The notes under the pieces are model-generated. The model did not search any database. It was not told where the DNA came from and saw nothing but the letters and a program-made list of their open reading frames with translations. A DNA stretch of 35,750 nt, taken from positions 1-35,750 of the forward strand of contig JAFGEF010000019.1 in assembly GCA_016931715.1 (NCBI GenBank). The letters run 5' to 3'. Both the position numbers and the translations under genes were made by a program. The DNA is from Sedimentisphaerales bacterium. GTDB lineage: Bacteria; Planctomycetota; Phycisphaerae; Sedimentisphaerales; Anaerobacaceae. Positions 1 to 6,942 of the stretch are shown here, piece by piece (the stretch's first letter is position 1; every line of letters begins with the position of its first letter).

Positions 1-384
1 ACTGCGAGGAAACAGCCTTTCCCGGCGTGCCGGAGGTATAACGCAGACCCGGATTATTCTCAAATACCCATGCCAGCCAGACAGTCTGGCCTTCTTCATA
101 TAAGGAATTGGAATCTGTCAATTCGATTGTCTGCCATCCGGCTGAGGAATTTACCGGCGTAGCGTGTCGTGGGCATCTTGCCCACGAATACGCGGGCTGG
201 AAGCCCGCGCTACGAAAAGTATGTTGCCCGACCCGCCGTTGTGGTATATGGATATGCTGTTAATGAAGCCTGTTTCGGGCATTGTATAAGTTACGGCTGT
301 ACGATTTGCAGACGTGTCCGTAGAAGTATAAATTGAGGTATTTCCCATTATTTCAATCGGGTTCTTTATTAATATATTTTTCAT
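1..384 (-). pseudogene. Disrupted secreted-protein domain gene, running off the window
   Basis: Reading leftward from the ATG at 384, the first 57 or so codons encode a domain start with the motif INSISIYHNGGSGNILF. The frame then enters a palindromic repeat (about 159-214) and stops at 151-153. Beyond the repeat, in another frame, 1-157 is fully open and encodes SSAGWQTIEL, EEGQTVWLAWVFENNPG and LRYTSGTPG. The two halves look like consecutive pieces of one beta-rich domain found in secreted planctomycete proteins (family placement from memory). About 20-25 residues that would normally lie between them appear to be missing, so the repeat seems to have replaced sequence and shifted the frame. 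There is no signal peptide and only a weak ribosome site at 384, so the N-terminus may also be lost. The 5' part of the window therefore holds a gene remnant rather than a working gene. Confidence 0.6.
159..214. repeat. Double-hairpin interspersed palindromic repeat, copy 1
   Basis: Two back-to-back perfect stems with 3-nt loops: CGTGGGCA/TGCCCACG (168-175 with 179-186) and CGCGGGCT/AGCCCGCG (191-198 with 202-209). The same architecture and the same GGGCATCTTGCCC core, in the opposite orientation, recur at 30156-30206. Here the element sits inside a broken coding sequence. Confidence 0.75.
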
Positions 385-394
385 AAAAAGCTGG

Positions 395-423
395 TTGCAA
401 TTTGTTGGAATCGGGGGTATAAT
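395..423 (+). promoter_or_regulatory. Sigma-70-type promoter for the small basic protein gene
   Basis: TTGCAA (395-400), exactly 17 bases, then TATAAT (418-423). The expected start site is near 430. It points at the small basic protein gene at 584, leaving a leader of about 150 bases. Confidence 0.6.
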
Positions 424-430
424 ACAGGGC

Positions 431-462
431 TATTTGTTGAATAGGCATTTATTCAATAAATA
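431..462 (+). promoter_or_regulatory. Inverted repeat at the predicted transcript start
   Basis: TATTTGTTGAATA (431-443) pairs with TATTCAATAAATA (450-462) with one G-T type mismatch and a 6-nt loop. It begins right where the 395-423 promoter should start transcription, so it could be a 5'-end RNA hairpin or a dimeric operator. The choice between these is inference. Confidence 0.4.
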
Positions 463-492
463 TGACATATTATATTATGATGTTTGAAATGG

Positions 493-538
493 ATACTCGC
501 CCATTCGGCTTCGCTCAGGGCAGGCACTTGGCGGGTAT
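493..538. repeat. Repeat-like hairpin with a CCTGCCCTGAGCGAAGCC core
   Basis: ATACTCGCC (493-501) and GGCGGGTAT (530-538) are inverted repeats with one mismatch. They enclose the sequence whose minus strand reads CCTGCCCTGAGCGAAGCC. Its translation, CPERSR, is a familiar signature of a dispersed repeat in many environmental genomes (from memory). It lies in the leader of the small basic protein gene. Confidence 0.4.
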
Positions 539-583
539 GACAGTGTAAAGAAGGTACTTAATAAGTAGTTAAAGGATATACAG

Positions 584-724
584 ATGGGAAGACGCAGAGA
601 CAGGCTCGACGGCAGAATAGCAAAACAGGTAGCAACACGCAGGAAAAATTGCGTACGCAAGGCAAAAGAACGAGTCCGCAAGGCGGCGTTCGCGGCAGCA
701 AGAGCACAGGCAGCGACAGAATAA
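584..724 (+). CDS. Small, very basic 46-residue protein
   Basis: An ATG at 584, preceded by AAAGGA at a suitable distance, opens a 46-codon frame ending in TAA at 722-724. The protein begins MGRRRDRLDGRIAKQ and continues as an Arg/Lys/Ala-rich chain: 16 of 46 residues are Arg or Lys and only four are acidic. The pattern looks like one amphipathic helix. It has its own strong-looking promoter at 395-423. The composition suggests binding to nucleic acid or the ribosome, but no family is recognised and no function is assigned. The minus-strand frame over the same bases has a poor composition and no ribosome site, so I prefer the plus strand. Confidence 0.6.
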   Translation: MGRRRDRLDGRIAKQVATRRKNCVRKAKERVRKAAFAAARAQAATE

Positions 725-792
725 GCCTGTCTTTTTAGTAAGAATACAGCGGCTTGGCCATCCCCAGGGAAAATACAGAAGACAGTATTTGG

Positions 793-1068
793 AAAAACAA
801 AGCCAATTTGCCCACTGTTAGCGAGAAAAACTAATGGTTCTTAAAACAAAGCCAATTTAAAACAGCATTCCCTTGGGGACACCTTACGGCGGGGCTGAAG
901 CCCATCCTACAATCTGATTTTTAAAACAAAGCCAAATCGCCAGCCGTTGGCTGGAAATCCTAAATCCGAAACAATATTAAATTATCAAAAATAGTAACTC
1001 TAAAAAGATTTTTGCGGCTTTTTTGACTTATTGCTGCCAAGAATATTTTTCGAAACAAAGCCAATTTG
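793..1068 (+). repeat. Four dispersed copies of AAACAAAGCCAATTT in a 425-bp gene-free stretch
   Basis: Copies of AAACAAAGCCAA(T/A) lie at 793-809, 841-858, 921-937 and 1051-1068, all on the plus strand with irregular spacing of about 49, 80 and 129 bases. They are accompanied by small hairpins: AAATAC/GTATTT (771-790), GGGCT/AGCCC (892-903) and CCAGCC/GGCTGG (940-954). TCCCCAGGGAA near 761-771 is nearly inverted at 868-879. Apart from these repeats I see no gene between 725 and 1150. The irregular spacing and lack of equal spacers rule out a CRISPR array. Confidence 0.65.
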
Positions 1069-1150
1069 TATGCGGAGCGGATTTTTGAAGTTGCAGAAAC
1101 CGCCGCTAAACTATTGCACAGAATCGTGTTATATTTCCGATATATAGTTC

Positions 1151-1858
1151 ATGGTGCTTATAGATTTGAAAACCAAGGCTTGCCCATTTTGTGCAGAGAC
1201 GATTCAGGCGGCAGCGGTAAAGTGCAGGTTTTGCGGCGAATTCCTAAATACGCCCAAGGCGCGTGCGCTGCAGGAACAACAGGATGCACAGGATGAAATC
1301 GAGGTTTCCGAAGAAGAACAGGTTGAAGACGGCGTCCTTTTTGCCTGCAGACCCTCATTTTTAGGCCTGATATCGACGTTTATTAAGGCGGCGATAGTTT
1401 TGGCAGTTCTCGGTCTTGTTATCAAGTTCCCGCTCGAAGAGATTATCAACGGCCATATGGGAATTAAAATTGCGCCGGCTTTCATTGTTAAAATAGGGTA
1501 TTACAGAATTATGTCGGGCTGGGCTTTTATTGGAATTATTGCACTTGGTCTTTTTATCAAAGCGCTCAATCTGAAAATGATATATTACGAAGTTACGCCT
1601 GACAGAATCGAATGGAGCAGGGGGATTCTCGACAGGAAGGTGGATAATATTGATATGTTCCGCGTGGTTGACCTGAAGCTTCGCAGGAACATTCTCGACT
1701 GCATTTTCGGTATTGGTACTGTGGCATTGATAACGAACGACAAGTCCGATCCTCAGTTTGTTTTCAAAAAGGTCCGTCGCAGCAGGGATTTGTACGATAT
1801 TATCAAGAAAGCCAGCCTCGATGCCGACCGCAGGACAGGCGTTGTACACTTAGAGTAA
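1151..1858 (+). CDS. Zinc-ribbon, two-helix membrane protein with a bacterial PH domain
   Basis: A 235-residue protein. Residues 11-29 carry a double CxxC zinc ribbon (CPFC and CRFCGE) of the type often found at the start of small membrane proteins. An acidic linker follows, then two hydrophobic segments at about 74-92 and 122-141. The C-terminal part, about 145-220, has the look of a bacterial PH domain (DUF304/YdbS type: YYEVTPDRIEWSRGILDRK with a VVDLKL strand). Such proteins sit in the inner membrane with the PH domain in the cytoplasm; their function is poorly known. An in-frame TAG at 1145-1147 fixes the start no earlier than 1151, although no good ribosome site is visible. GTG at 1154 is an alternative. 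It converges on the HTH gene at 1861. Confidence 0.75.
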   Translation: MVLIDLKTKACPFCAETIQAAAVKCRFCGEFLNTPKARALQEQQDAQDEIEVSEEEQVEDGVLFACRPSFLGLISTFIKAAIVLAVLGLVIKFPLEEIINGHMGIKIAPAFIVKIGYYRIMSGWAFIGIIALGLFIKALNLKMIYYEVTPDRIEWSRGILDRKVDNIDMFRVVDLKLRRNILDCIFGIGTVALITNDKSDPQFVFKKVRRSRDLYDIIKKASLDADRRTGVVHLE

Positions 1859-1860
1859 AG

Positions 1861-2130
1861 CTACGTGATTTCGTTTTCATTCTTAACCCTACGTTCATGT
1901 ATGTTTTCAGTATTATTTTCATTGGATTCATCCGGTATATATTCAAGCAGTTCGCCCGGCGTACAATTCAATGCCTTACAAATGCTTTCCAGAGTCGAAA
2001 AGCGAATTGCGCGTGCTTTGTTGGTTTTCAATACTGATAAGTTGTTTAAAGCAATGCCTGTCGCTTCGGCAAGTTCCTTCAGTTTCATTCGCTTATCTAA
2101 AAGAACATAATCCAGTCGAATATTAATCAT
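1861..2130 (-). CDS. Small XRE/Cro-family HTH regulator (YozG-like)
   Basis: An 89-residue protein. Residues 5-65 form a helix-turn-helix of the Cro/C1 type (MKLKELAEATGIALNNLSVL, then FSTLESICKALNCTPGELLEY). An acidic, Asn-rich tail of about 25 residues follows. The LxxICxALxCxPGELLEY end is typical of the short YozG-like regulators that are commonly encoded next to DUF2975 membrane proteins. That is the arrangement here: the upstream gene ends only about 15 bases before this start. The pair is probably co-transcribed from the promoter at 2708-2736, with this protein likely acting as its regulator. The target is unknown. Confidence 0.8.
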   Translation of the reverse strand: MINIRLDYVLLDKRMKLKELAEATGIALNNLSVLKTNKARAIRFSTLESICKALNCTPGELLEYIPDESNENNTENIHERRVKNENEIT

Positions 2131-2145
2131 TAGTAAATCTCCTTT

Positions 2146-2655
2146 TTAGACAAGCGTTTTCGATTCTTCGATGACAGGTAAAATTCTGCTCATAATATGA
2201 CCTAAGCCAATTATTATTAATATATAAGTCAAAGTTAGTATTATTTGTGTAAGCAAATATGTTGTTGAATCCTGAATTAAAAAACCTAATTTATGTATAA
2301 TAGGAAATTTTAATTCGATAAAATTTCCTATTGCCATAAGAAAAGCATAAATATAAAGAAACTGATTCAAATGTTTAAGGAGCCAGCCCACTTTTGATTC
2401 TTTCGAGTATATGTATTTTATAAAGTGAGCTATACCAAGAAGAATGAATCCAAGACAGAAATAGTAAACAATAAAATTTCGTATGTTTAATAAAAATAAA
2501 TATGTACTGTCTTTCTCTTGTGGATAGGTTGTTAACAAATAATATGATCTATAGATTAAAAAAGGAGTTAGACCTATAAGAATCCAACCAATAATTTTTG
2601 CAACAAAACGATAAAATTCCAGTAACTTTCTATTTTTTTCAATAAACTCGTTCAT
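2146..2655 (-). CDS. DUF2975-like four-helix membrane protein
   Basis: A 169-residue protein with four hydrophobic segments at about 20-38, 60-80, 100-118 and 135-155, few charged residues between them, and no signal peptide. Size, topology and an adjacent YozG-like HTH gene fit the DUF2975 family, whose function is not established. The frame can be extended by five codons to a TTG at 2670. I chose ATG at 2655 because GAAAGGA lies just upstream of it. The gene is much more AT-rich than the housekeeping genes to its right, which may mean it was acquired as a cassette with its regulator. Confidence 0.65.
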   Translation of the reverse strand: MNEFIEKNRKLLEFYRFVAKIIGWILIGLTPFLIYRSYYLLTTYPQEKDSTYLFLLNIRNFIVYYFCLGFILLGIAHFIKYIYSKESKVGWLLKHLNQFLYIYAFLMAIGNFIELKFPIIHKLGFLIQDSTTYLLTQIILTLTYILIIIGLGHIMSRILPVIEESKTLV

Positions 2656-2707
2656 ATTCTTTCCTTTCAATAATGTTAAACAGTAATATATAAGTGTTTA
2701 TAATATA

Positions 2708-2736
2708 ATATTATATGAATATCATGTAATTGTCAA
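2708..2736 (-). promoter_or_regulatory. Strong sigma-70-type promoter for the DUF2975/HTH pair
   Basis: On the minus strand TTGACA (2736-2731), 17 bases, then TAATAT (2713-2708). This is a perfect -35 box and a near-perfect -10 box, about 50-80 bases before the ATG at 2655. Confidence 0.7.
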
Positions 2737-2815
2737 CTAAAAAATTAAATTTTTTCAATTTTTTTAAATTAGACGATTTTTGAATATGAAAATAGAGGCA
2801 AGTAAATGAATAATA

Positions 2816-3322
2816 TTATAAAGTGTGTTTTTCGAGTAAAAGGAGTCTTTTTTTAAGAGTTTTGCCGCCAGTGGCGGAGAAACCACCTAATTTACCATCG
2901 GCGCGTATTACGCGGTGGCAGGGAATAATTAGGGGAATGGGATTTTTAGCAAGTGCGTTTCCGACTGCTCGTCCGGCTTTTGGATAACCTGCTTTTTCAG
3001 CTAAATCGGCGTATGTTATTGTCTGGCCGGATTTAATATTTCTGCATTCGATTAGGATCCTTTTGGAAAAATCTCCGAATGCATTAAGAAAAACAGGGAC
3101 ATCAGTATTGAAATCAACGTTTTTGCCTTCAAAATAGGCTATTATCAGATTTTGGAGATTTTTGAAAAGGTTCTTATTGCATTTGGCATCGGGAAATTCC
3201 TTTAGAAAACAGGATTTTATCAAATCCGAATCTTTTACAGGAAGGAACGTGCGGCAAATTGCTGTTTCGGTACCTGCAAGGCCAAACCAGCCCCATTTTG
3301 TCTGGAAAATCACAAATTTCAT
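2816..3322 (-). CDS. ogt: Methylated-DNA--protein-cysteine S-methyltransferase
   Basis: A DNA repair protein that takes the alkyl group from O6-alkylguanine (or O4-alkylthymine) onto its own cysteine in a single, suicidal reaction. The C-terminal domain has the family motif IPCHRVIR with the acceptor Cys at about residue 135. It is preceded by the DNA-binding helix segment TYADLAEKAGYPKAGRAVGNA and followed by GGFSATGGKTLKKRLLLLE. Its N-terminal domain is short, as in Ogt-type proteins, and there is no Ada-type zinc domain. About 168 residues is normal for the family. I use ATG at 3322; an in-frame TTG at 3334 is possible, and neither has a clear ribosome site. It is transcribed away from pheA. 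Confidence 0.9.
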   Translation of the reverse strand: MKFVIFQTKWGWFGLAGTETAICRTFLPVKDSDLIKSCFLKEFPDAKCNKNLFKNLQNLIIAYFEGKNVDFNTDVPVFLNAFGDFSKRILIECRNIKSGQTITYADLAEKAGYPKAGRAVGNALAKNPIPLIIPCHRVIRADGKLGGFSATGGKTLKKRLLLLEKHTL

Positions 3323-3371
3323 ATTTTTTACCAAAATAAAGTATAAATCTTATCATAATCGGTCAAATTTA

Positions 3372-3400
3372 TTGACGCAAGGGCGAAATTTTGTTAGATA
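3372..3400 (+). promoter_or_regulatory. Sigma-70-type promoter upstream of pheA
   Basis: TTGACG (3372-3377), 17 bases, then TAGATA (3395-3400), about 80 bases before the pheA start and facing it. It lies in the divergent gap between ogt and pheA. Confidence 0.55.
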
Positions 3401-3481
3401 TATTAGTTTTCTCAAAATATTGCCATAATGAGTAAGTATAAAAAGATGGTATTGAAGTAAAAAGGGTATTCGGGAGAATAT

Positions 3482-4552
3482 ATGTCTCTTGAAGAATTAA
3501 GAAATAAGATAGATGATATTGACCTTCAGCTTTTGAAGCTGCTTAACGAGCGTGCGCGTGTTGTAGTGGAGGTTGGCAAGCTCAAGACTAAAGCCGATAA
3601 GCCAATTTACGCGCCCGATCGTGAAAAGGTGATTCTTGAACGTATAGCAAAAGTGAACGAAGGTCCATTGCCTGACAGGTGTATTGTCGCTATTTGGCGT
3701 GAATTAATGAGCGGCTCATTCGTATTGGAAAGACCTTTGCGAATCGGCTATCTTGGTCCCGGGGGCAGTTTCAGTCATACAGCGGCGATGTTAAAGTTTG
3801 GCCAGAGTGTAGAATATGAGCCGCTTACTGATATTGCAAGTATATTTGAAGAGGTAAGTAAGAGACACTGTGATCTTGGTCTGGCTCCGGTTGAAAATTC
3901 AATGGGCGGCGGTGTAATTGAAACTCTTGACGCGTTAATTGATTCAGATGTGAAAGTTTGTGCCGAAGTATTAATGGCGATTCATCAGAATCTGTTGGCG
4001 AATTGTCCTTTGGAAGAAATCGAAGTGATATACTCGAAACCAGAGGTTTTTGCCCAGTGCCGCAACTGGCTCAGCTCGACTTTCAAGGACGCTCAAACAA
4101 TAGCGACCGCTTCGACTGCCAAAGCCGCGCAAATGGCTGCAAACCAGCCCAAAGCTGCATCGATTGGTTCACAGGTAGCAGCAGAGTTGTACGGCTTGAA
4201 GGTCGTTTATGAGAATATAGAAGATAACGCAAATAATGTCACTAGGTTTCTTGTTATCGGCAAAGAAGATGCCAGGCGAACCGGCGAAGATAAAACTGAG
4301 ATTTTATTCAGCACATCGCACAAATCAGGCGCTTTAGCTGACGTGCTGGATGTTATGAGGCAGTACGGAATCAACCTGACAAATATTACATCAAGACCCA
4401 GCAAGAAACGGGAATGGGAATACTATTTCTTTGCTGATTTTCTGGGTCACAGAACAGATGAAAATGTCCAGGATGCACTTGAAGAATCACGTAAGCATTG
4501 TCTTCAGCTTTCAATTTTAGGCAGCTTCCCGAGGGCAACAGAAATACTTTAA
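3482..4552 (+). CDS. pheA: Bifunctional chorismate mutase / prephenate dehydratase
   Basis: Makes phenylpyruvate from chorismate through prephenate, the committed branch to phenylalanine. The 356-residue protein has three parts. An AroQ-type chorismate mutase occupies about 1-85 (LRNKIDDIDLQLLKLLNERA). The prephenate dehydratase covers about 86-262, starting RIGYLGPGGSFSHTA and ending in NNVTRF, where Thr254 is the conserved catalytic residue. An ACT regulatory domain covers about 273-350 with the Phe-binding GAL (283-285) and TSRP (303-306; usually ESRP) motifs, so feedback inhibition by Phe is expected. A GGGAGA ribosome site precedes the ATG. It heads a run of co-directional housekeeping genes. 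No frameshift or truncation is seen. Confidence 0.95.
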   Translation: MSLEELRNKIDDIDLQLLKLLNERARVVVEVGKLKTKADKPIYAPDREKVILERIAKVNEGPLPDRCIVAIWRELMSGSFVLERPLRIGYLGPGGSFSHTAAMLKFGQSVEYEPLTDIASIFEEVSKRHCDLGLAPVENSMGGGVIETLDALIDSDVKVCAEVLMAIHQNLLANCPLEEIEVIYSKPEVFAQCRNWLSSTFKDAQTIATASTAKAAQMAANQPKAASIGSQVAAELYGLKVVYENIEDNANNVTRFLVIGKEDARRTGEDKTEILFSTSHKSGALADVLDVMRQYGINLTNITSRPSKKREWEYYFFADFLGHRTDENVQDALEESRKHCLQLSILGSFPRATEIL

Positions 4553-4571
4553 TTGAGTTAGCATTTATCAG

Positions 4572-4597
4572 TTCAGTTTTCGACGTCGAATATTGAA
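4572..4597. other. Imperfect palindrome between pheA and tpiA
   Basis: A 12-bp perfect palindrome TTCGACGTCGAA (4579-4590) sits within a wider imperfect one (about 9 of 12 positions on each arm, 4572-4597). It lies 23 bases before the tpiA start and could be a hairpin or an operator. No function can be assigned. Confidence 0.3.
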
Positions 4598-4620
4598 TTG
4601 AGTCTTTTTAGGAGAATATT

Positions 4621-5385
4621 ATGAGAAAACCATTTGCAGCCGGAAACTGGAAGATGAATACAAACAGCCGGACAAGCGTTGATCTTGCGAAACGCCTGGC
4701 TGATGAAGCATCTGATGCGGCCGGCCATAGTGTAACAGTTGCGGTTTGTCCGCCATTTGTGTACTTACAGGCAGTCACCAAAGCTCTTAACGGTTCGAGC
4801 ATTTCAGTCGGCGCGCAGGATTTGTATTTCGAGCCGGACGGCGCTTTTACAGGCGAGATAAGCGTCTCGATGCTGAAAGACATCGGCTGTACATATTGTT
4901 TATGCGGGCATTCGGAGCGGCGTCATGTAATAGGGGAGACAGACGAGCTTATAAACAAGAAAGTCACAGCCGCAATAAAAGGGGGTCTCTTGCCAATATT
5001 ATGCGTTGGTGAGCTGCTTGAGGAAAGAAAAGCAGGGAAAACAAACGAAGTAGTTACCCGTCATATTGAAAAGGGCCTGGCAGGGCTTAGTCTCGAAAAG
5101 GTAGAAGCAGTTACAATAGCGTATGAGCCTGTCTGGGCTATCGGTACAGGCTTGACCGCAACGCCGCAGCAGGCACAGGAGGTACATATATTTATCAGGA
5201 ATCTGCTCGGTAAGATGTATGATAAGAAAGCGGCTGACGAGATGCGCATTCTTTACGGCGGCTCAGTGAAACCGTCCAACACGGCAGAATTAATGGCTCA
5301 GCCTGATGTCGATGGTGTGCTGGTCGGCGGGGCAAGCCTGAAAGCGGAGGATTTCCTTGGAATTATTCAGGCTTCGATACGATAA
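4621..5385 (+). CDS. tpiA: Triosephosphate isomerase
   Basis: Interconverts dihydroxyacetone phosphate and glyceraldehyde 3-phosphate in glycolysis and gluconeogenesis. At 254 residues it has the normal length for this TIM-barrel enzyme. The catalytic set is complete: Asn/Lys in AGNWKMN (Lys11), His97 in CGHSERR, and Glu169 in AYEPVWAIGTG, which also forms loop 6. The phosphate-binding segments ILYGGSVKPSN and DGVLVGGASL are present near the C-terminus. TTAGGAGAATATT ATG gives a clear ribosome site. It is followed by secG, a pairing common in many bacteria, and the two are probably co-transcribed. Confidence 0.97.
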   Translation: MRKPFAAGNWKMNTNSRTSVDLAKRLADEASDAAGHSVTVAVCPPFVYLQAVTKALNGSSISVGAQDLYFEPDGAFTGEISVSMLKDIGCTYCLCGHSERRHVIGETDELINKKVTAAIKGGLLPILCVGELLEERKAGKTNEVVTRHIEKGLAGLSLEKVEAVTIAYEPVWAIGTGLTATPQQAQEVHIFIRNLLGKMYDKKAADEMRILYGGSVKPSNTAELMAQPDVDGVLVGGASLKAEDFLGIIQASIR

Positions 5386-5442
5386 TCTATAAGTGTGTAT
5401 TACTAATGTAAATCAATTTTAATATAAATATAGGGAACTGAT

Positions 5443-5940
5443 ATGACTGGTTTTCCATTATTGGCAATAAGTTTTATTTTGAACGTGGTTGCGTTTCTAT
5501 TTATCATTTGCTGCGTTATTCTGATTCTGGTTATTCTAATTCAGAAAGGCAAAGGCGGCGGCTTAAGCTCCGCTTTCGGCGGCGGTTCGGCCGGCGGGCT
5601 TCTCGGCTCAAAAACCGGGGATTTTCTGACATGGGTAACAATCGTGCTCGTCGGTGTAATTCTGATGTTTGCAGTAGTATTGGCGAAATATTATAAACCC
5701 GCTCCTTCAAATATTCCTGGAGTTACAGGAGCCGGGCAAACTCAACAGCAGCCTGCTGCCGGGTCTGAAGAACCTGAGTCTGAAACTGGAACTTCGGGCC
5801 AAACCGATAACGAAAGCGGCAGTGAGGCAGTGACGCCGGGAGCATCAACTGTTGAGGAAACAACATCTCCTGCCGGAAATACCGGAACTACCGGAGAAAG
5901 CATAAACGAAACCAGCGATACGAACCAGACGAGCAACTAA
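5443..5940 (+). CDS. secG: Preprotein translocase subunit SecG with a long acidic tail
   Basis: Small subunit of the SecYEG protein-export channel in the inner membrane. Residues 1-85 are a standard SecG: a first membrane helix, the conserved loop LIQKGKGGGLSSAFGGGSAG, then a second helix around 62-82. SecG proteins are usually 70-110 residues. This one has an extra tail of about 75 residues, rich in Gly, Ser, Thr, Glu and Gln with no predicted fold, that would project into one compartment. AGGGA lies upstream of the ATG. It follows tpiA at 57 bases and is likely in the same transcript. Confidence 0.92.
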   Translation: MTGFPLLAISFILNVVAFLFIICCVILILVILIQKGKGGGLSSAFGGGSAGGLLGSKTGDFLTWVTIVLVGVILMFAVVLAKYYKPAPSNIPGVTGAGQTQQQPAAGSEEPESETGTSGQTDNESGSEAVTPGASTVEETTSPAGNTGTTGESINETSDTNQTSN

Positions 5941-5960
5941 GAATTATTCCGCTTCTGGCG

Positions 5961-5993
5961 GGCATTACCGGATAGAAATTTCCGGTTAATGTC
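5961..5993 (+). other. Hairpin between secG and yicC
   Basis: GGCATTACCGGA (5961-5972) and TCCGGTTAATGTCC (5980-5993) form a bulged stem. There is no T-tract after it, so it is not a clear terminator. It could be an RNA processing site or a weak attenuator within the transcript. Confidence 0.35.
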
Positions 5994-6008
5994 CTGAAAG
6001 AGTAAGTT

Positions 6009-6893
6009 ATGATAAAGAGTATGACTGGTTATGGTCAGGCACAGGGTGAAATTAACGGCGTAAGCTATGCCGTCGAAATTAAAAGTGTAAACAATCGATA
6101 TTTGAAGACATCAGTGAAGATGCCTGAAATGCTTTCTTTCCTTGAAGATGATATCGATAAACTCCTGAAAAAGAATATATCTCGCGGCACAGTCAACTAT
6201 GTCCTGCGGCTGAAAGATATGTCGGGAAACACGCTCTTTGAAATAGACGAAAAGGCTCTGCAGGCAATTTCACAGAAGTTGAATAAAGCAGCTTTAGCTG
6301 CTGGTTTTGGAGCGCAATTCGATATCAGTAATTTGCTGACTCTTCCGGGGATTATTCGTCCTATTCTTCCGAATAATGAAGAAATCGAACTTATTAAGGA
6401 AAAAATTCTTGGAATCAGCATGCAGGCTATGGAACAGTTAAAAGACATGCGTGCTGTTGAAGGTAATTTTCTCGAAGCTGATTTAAGAAAACACTGCGAG
6501 GCGATAGAAAATGACTTGAAACAAATAAATGCAAGAAGCGCTGTAGTCATACAGGAATATGGAAAAAAGCTCAAACAAAGGGCGGACATGCTTCTGGCTG
6601 AAGCGAAACTAAAGATTGATGAAGAGACTCTCGCACGGGAAGTGGCAATATTTGCTGACAGATCGGATATATCAGAAGAAATTGCAAGACTGGATTCGCA
6701 TGTGCAGCAGTTTTTACAATTCTGCCATGCAAATGAACAGGCGGGAAGAAGGCTGGATTTTATCAGCCAGGAAATGCTAAGAGAAGCCAATACGATAGCC
6801 AGCAAATCTTCGGACGGCGAAATTACAGGCTGTGTAGTAGATATAAAATGCCTGGTAGAAAGAATTAAAGAACAAATTCAGAACGTGGAATAG
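6009..6893 (+). CDS. yicC: YicC-family endoribonuclease
   Basis: A 294-residue member of the YicC family. The N-terminal half begins with the hallmark MIKSMTGYGQAQG and continues with EIKSVNNRYLKTSVKMPE. The C-terminal DUF1732 part ends with RRLDFISQEMLREANTIASK and a conserved VVDIKCLVERIKEQIQNVE helix. The middle is predicted to be long coiled helices. E. coli YicC was described as an endoribonuclease affecting small-RNA stability; earlier it was known only as a stress-induced protein. The order yicC-gmk-rpoZ is widely conserved and seen here. The length and end match the family, with no sign of damage. Confidence 0.93.
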   Translation: MIKSMTGYGQAQGEINGVSYAVEIKSVNNRYLKTSVKMPEMLSFLEDDIDKLLKKNISRGTVNYVLRLKDMSGNTLFEIDEKALQAISQKLNKAALAAGFGAQFDISNLLTLPGIIRPILPNNEEIELIKEKILGISMQAMEQLKDMRAVEGNFLEADLRKHCEAIENDLKQINARSAVVIQEYGKKLKQRADMLLAEAKLKIDEETLAREVAIFADRSDISEEIARLDSHVQQFLQFCHANEQAGRRLDFISQEMLREANTIASKSSDGEITGCVVDIKCLVERIKEQIQNVE

Positions 6894-6942
6894 CAGGGAA
6901 GCGTAATATTTTATATCTGCTTTTCATTTAAAGTTTGGTGGA

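Noticed and set aside
475-681. Minus-strand 68-codon frame over the small basic protein gene
   Set aside because: It has no ribosome site, its composition is unlikely, and its end is made of repeat sequence; the plus-strand gene has promoter and ribosome site.
793-1068. CRISPR array from repeated AAACAAAGCCAATTT
   Set aside because: Spacing is irregular (about 49, 80 and 129 bases), the repeats are too short, and no cas genes are present.
1114-1142. Promoter before the zinc-ribbon gene (TTGCAC-17-CCGATA)
   Set aside because: The -10 match is too poor to report.
1361-1849. Minus-strand 162-codon frame opposite the zinc-ribbon gene
   Set aside because: It is a shadow of the plus-strand gene, which shows clear domains.
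6197-6805. Minus-strand 202-codon frame within yicC
   Set aside because: It is Ser/Cys/Phe-rich shadow sequence opposite a well-conserved gene.
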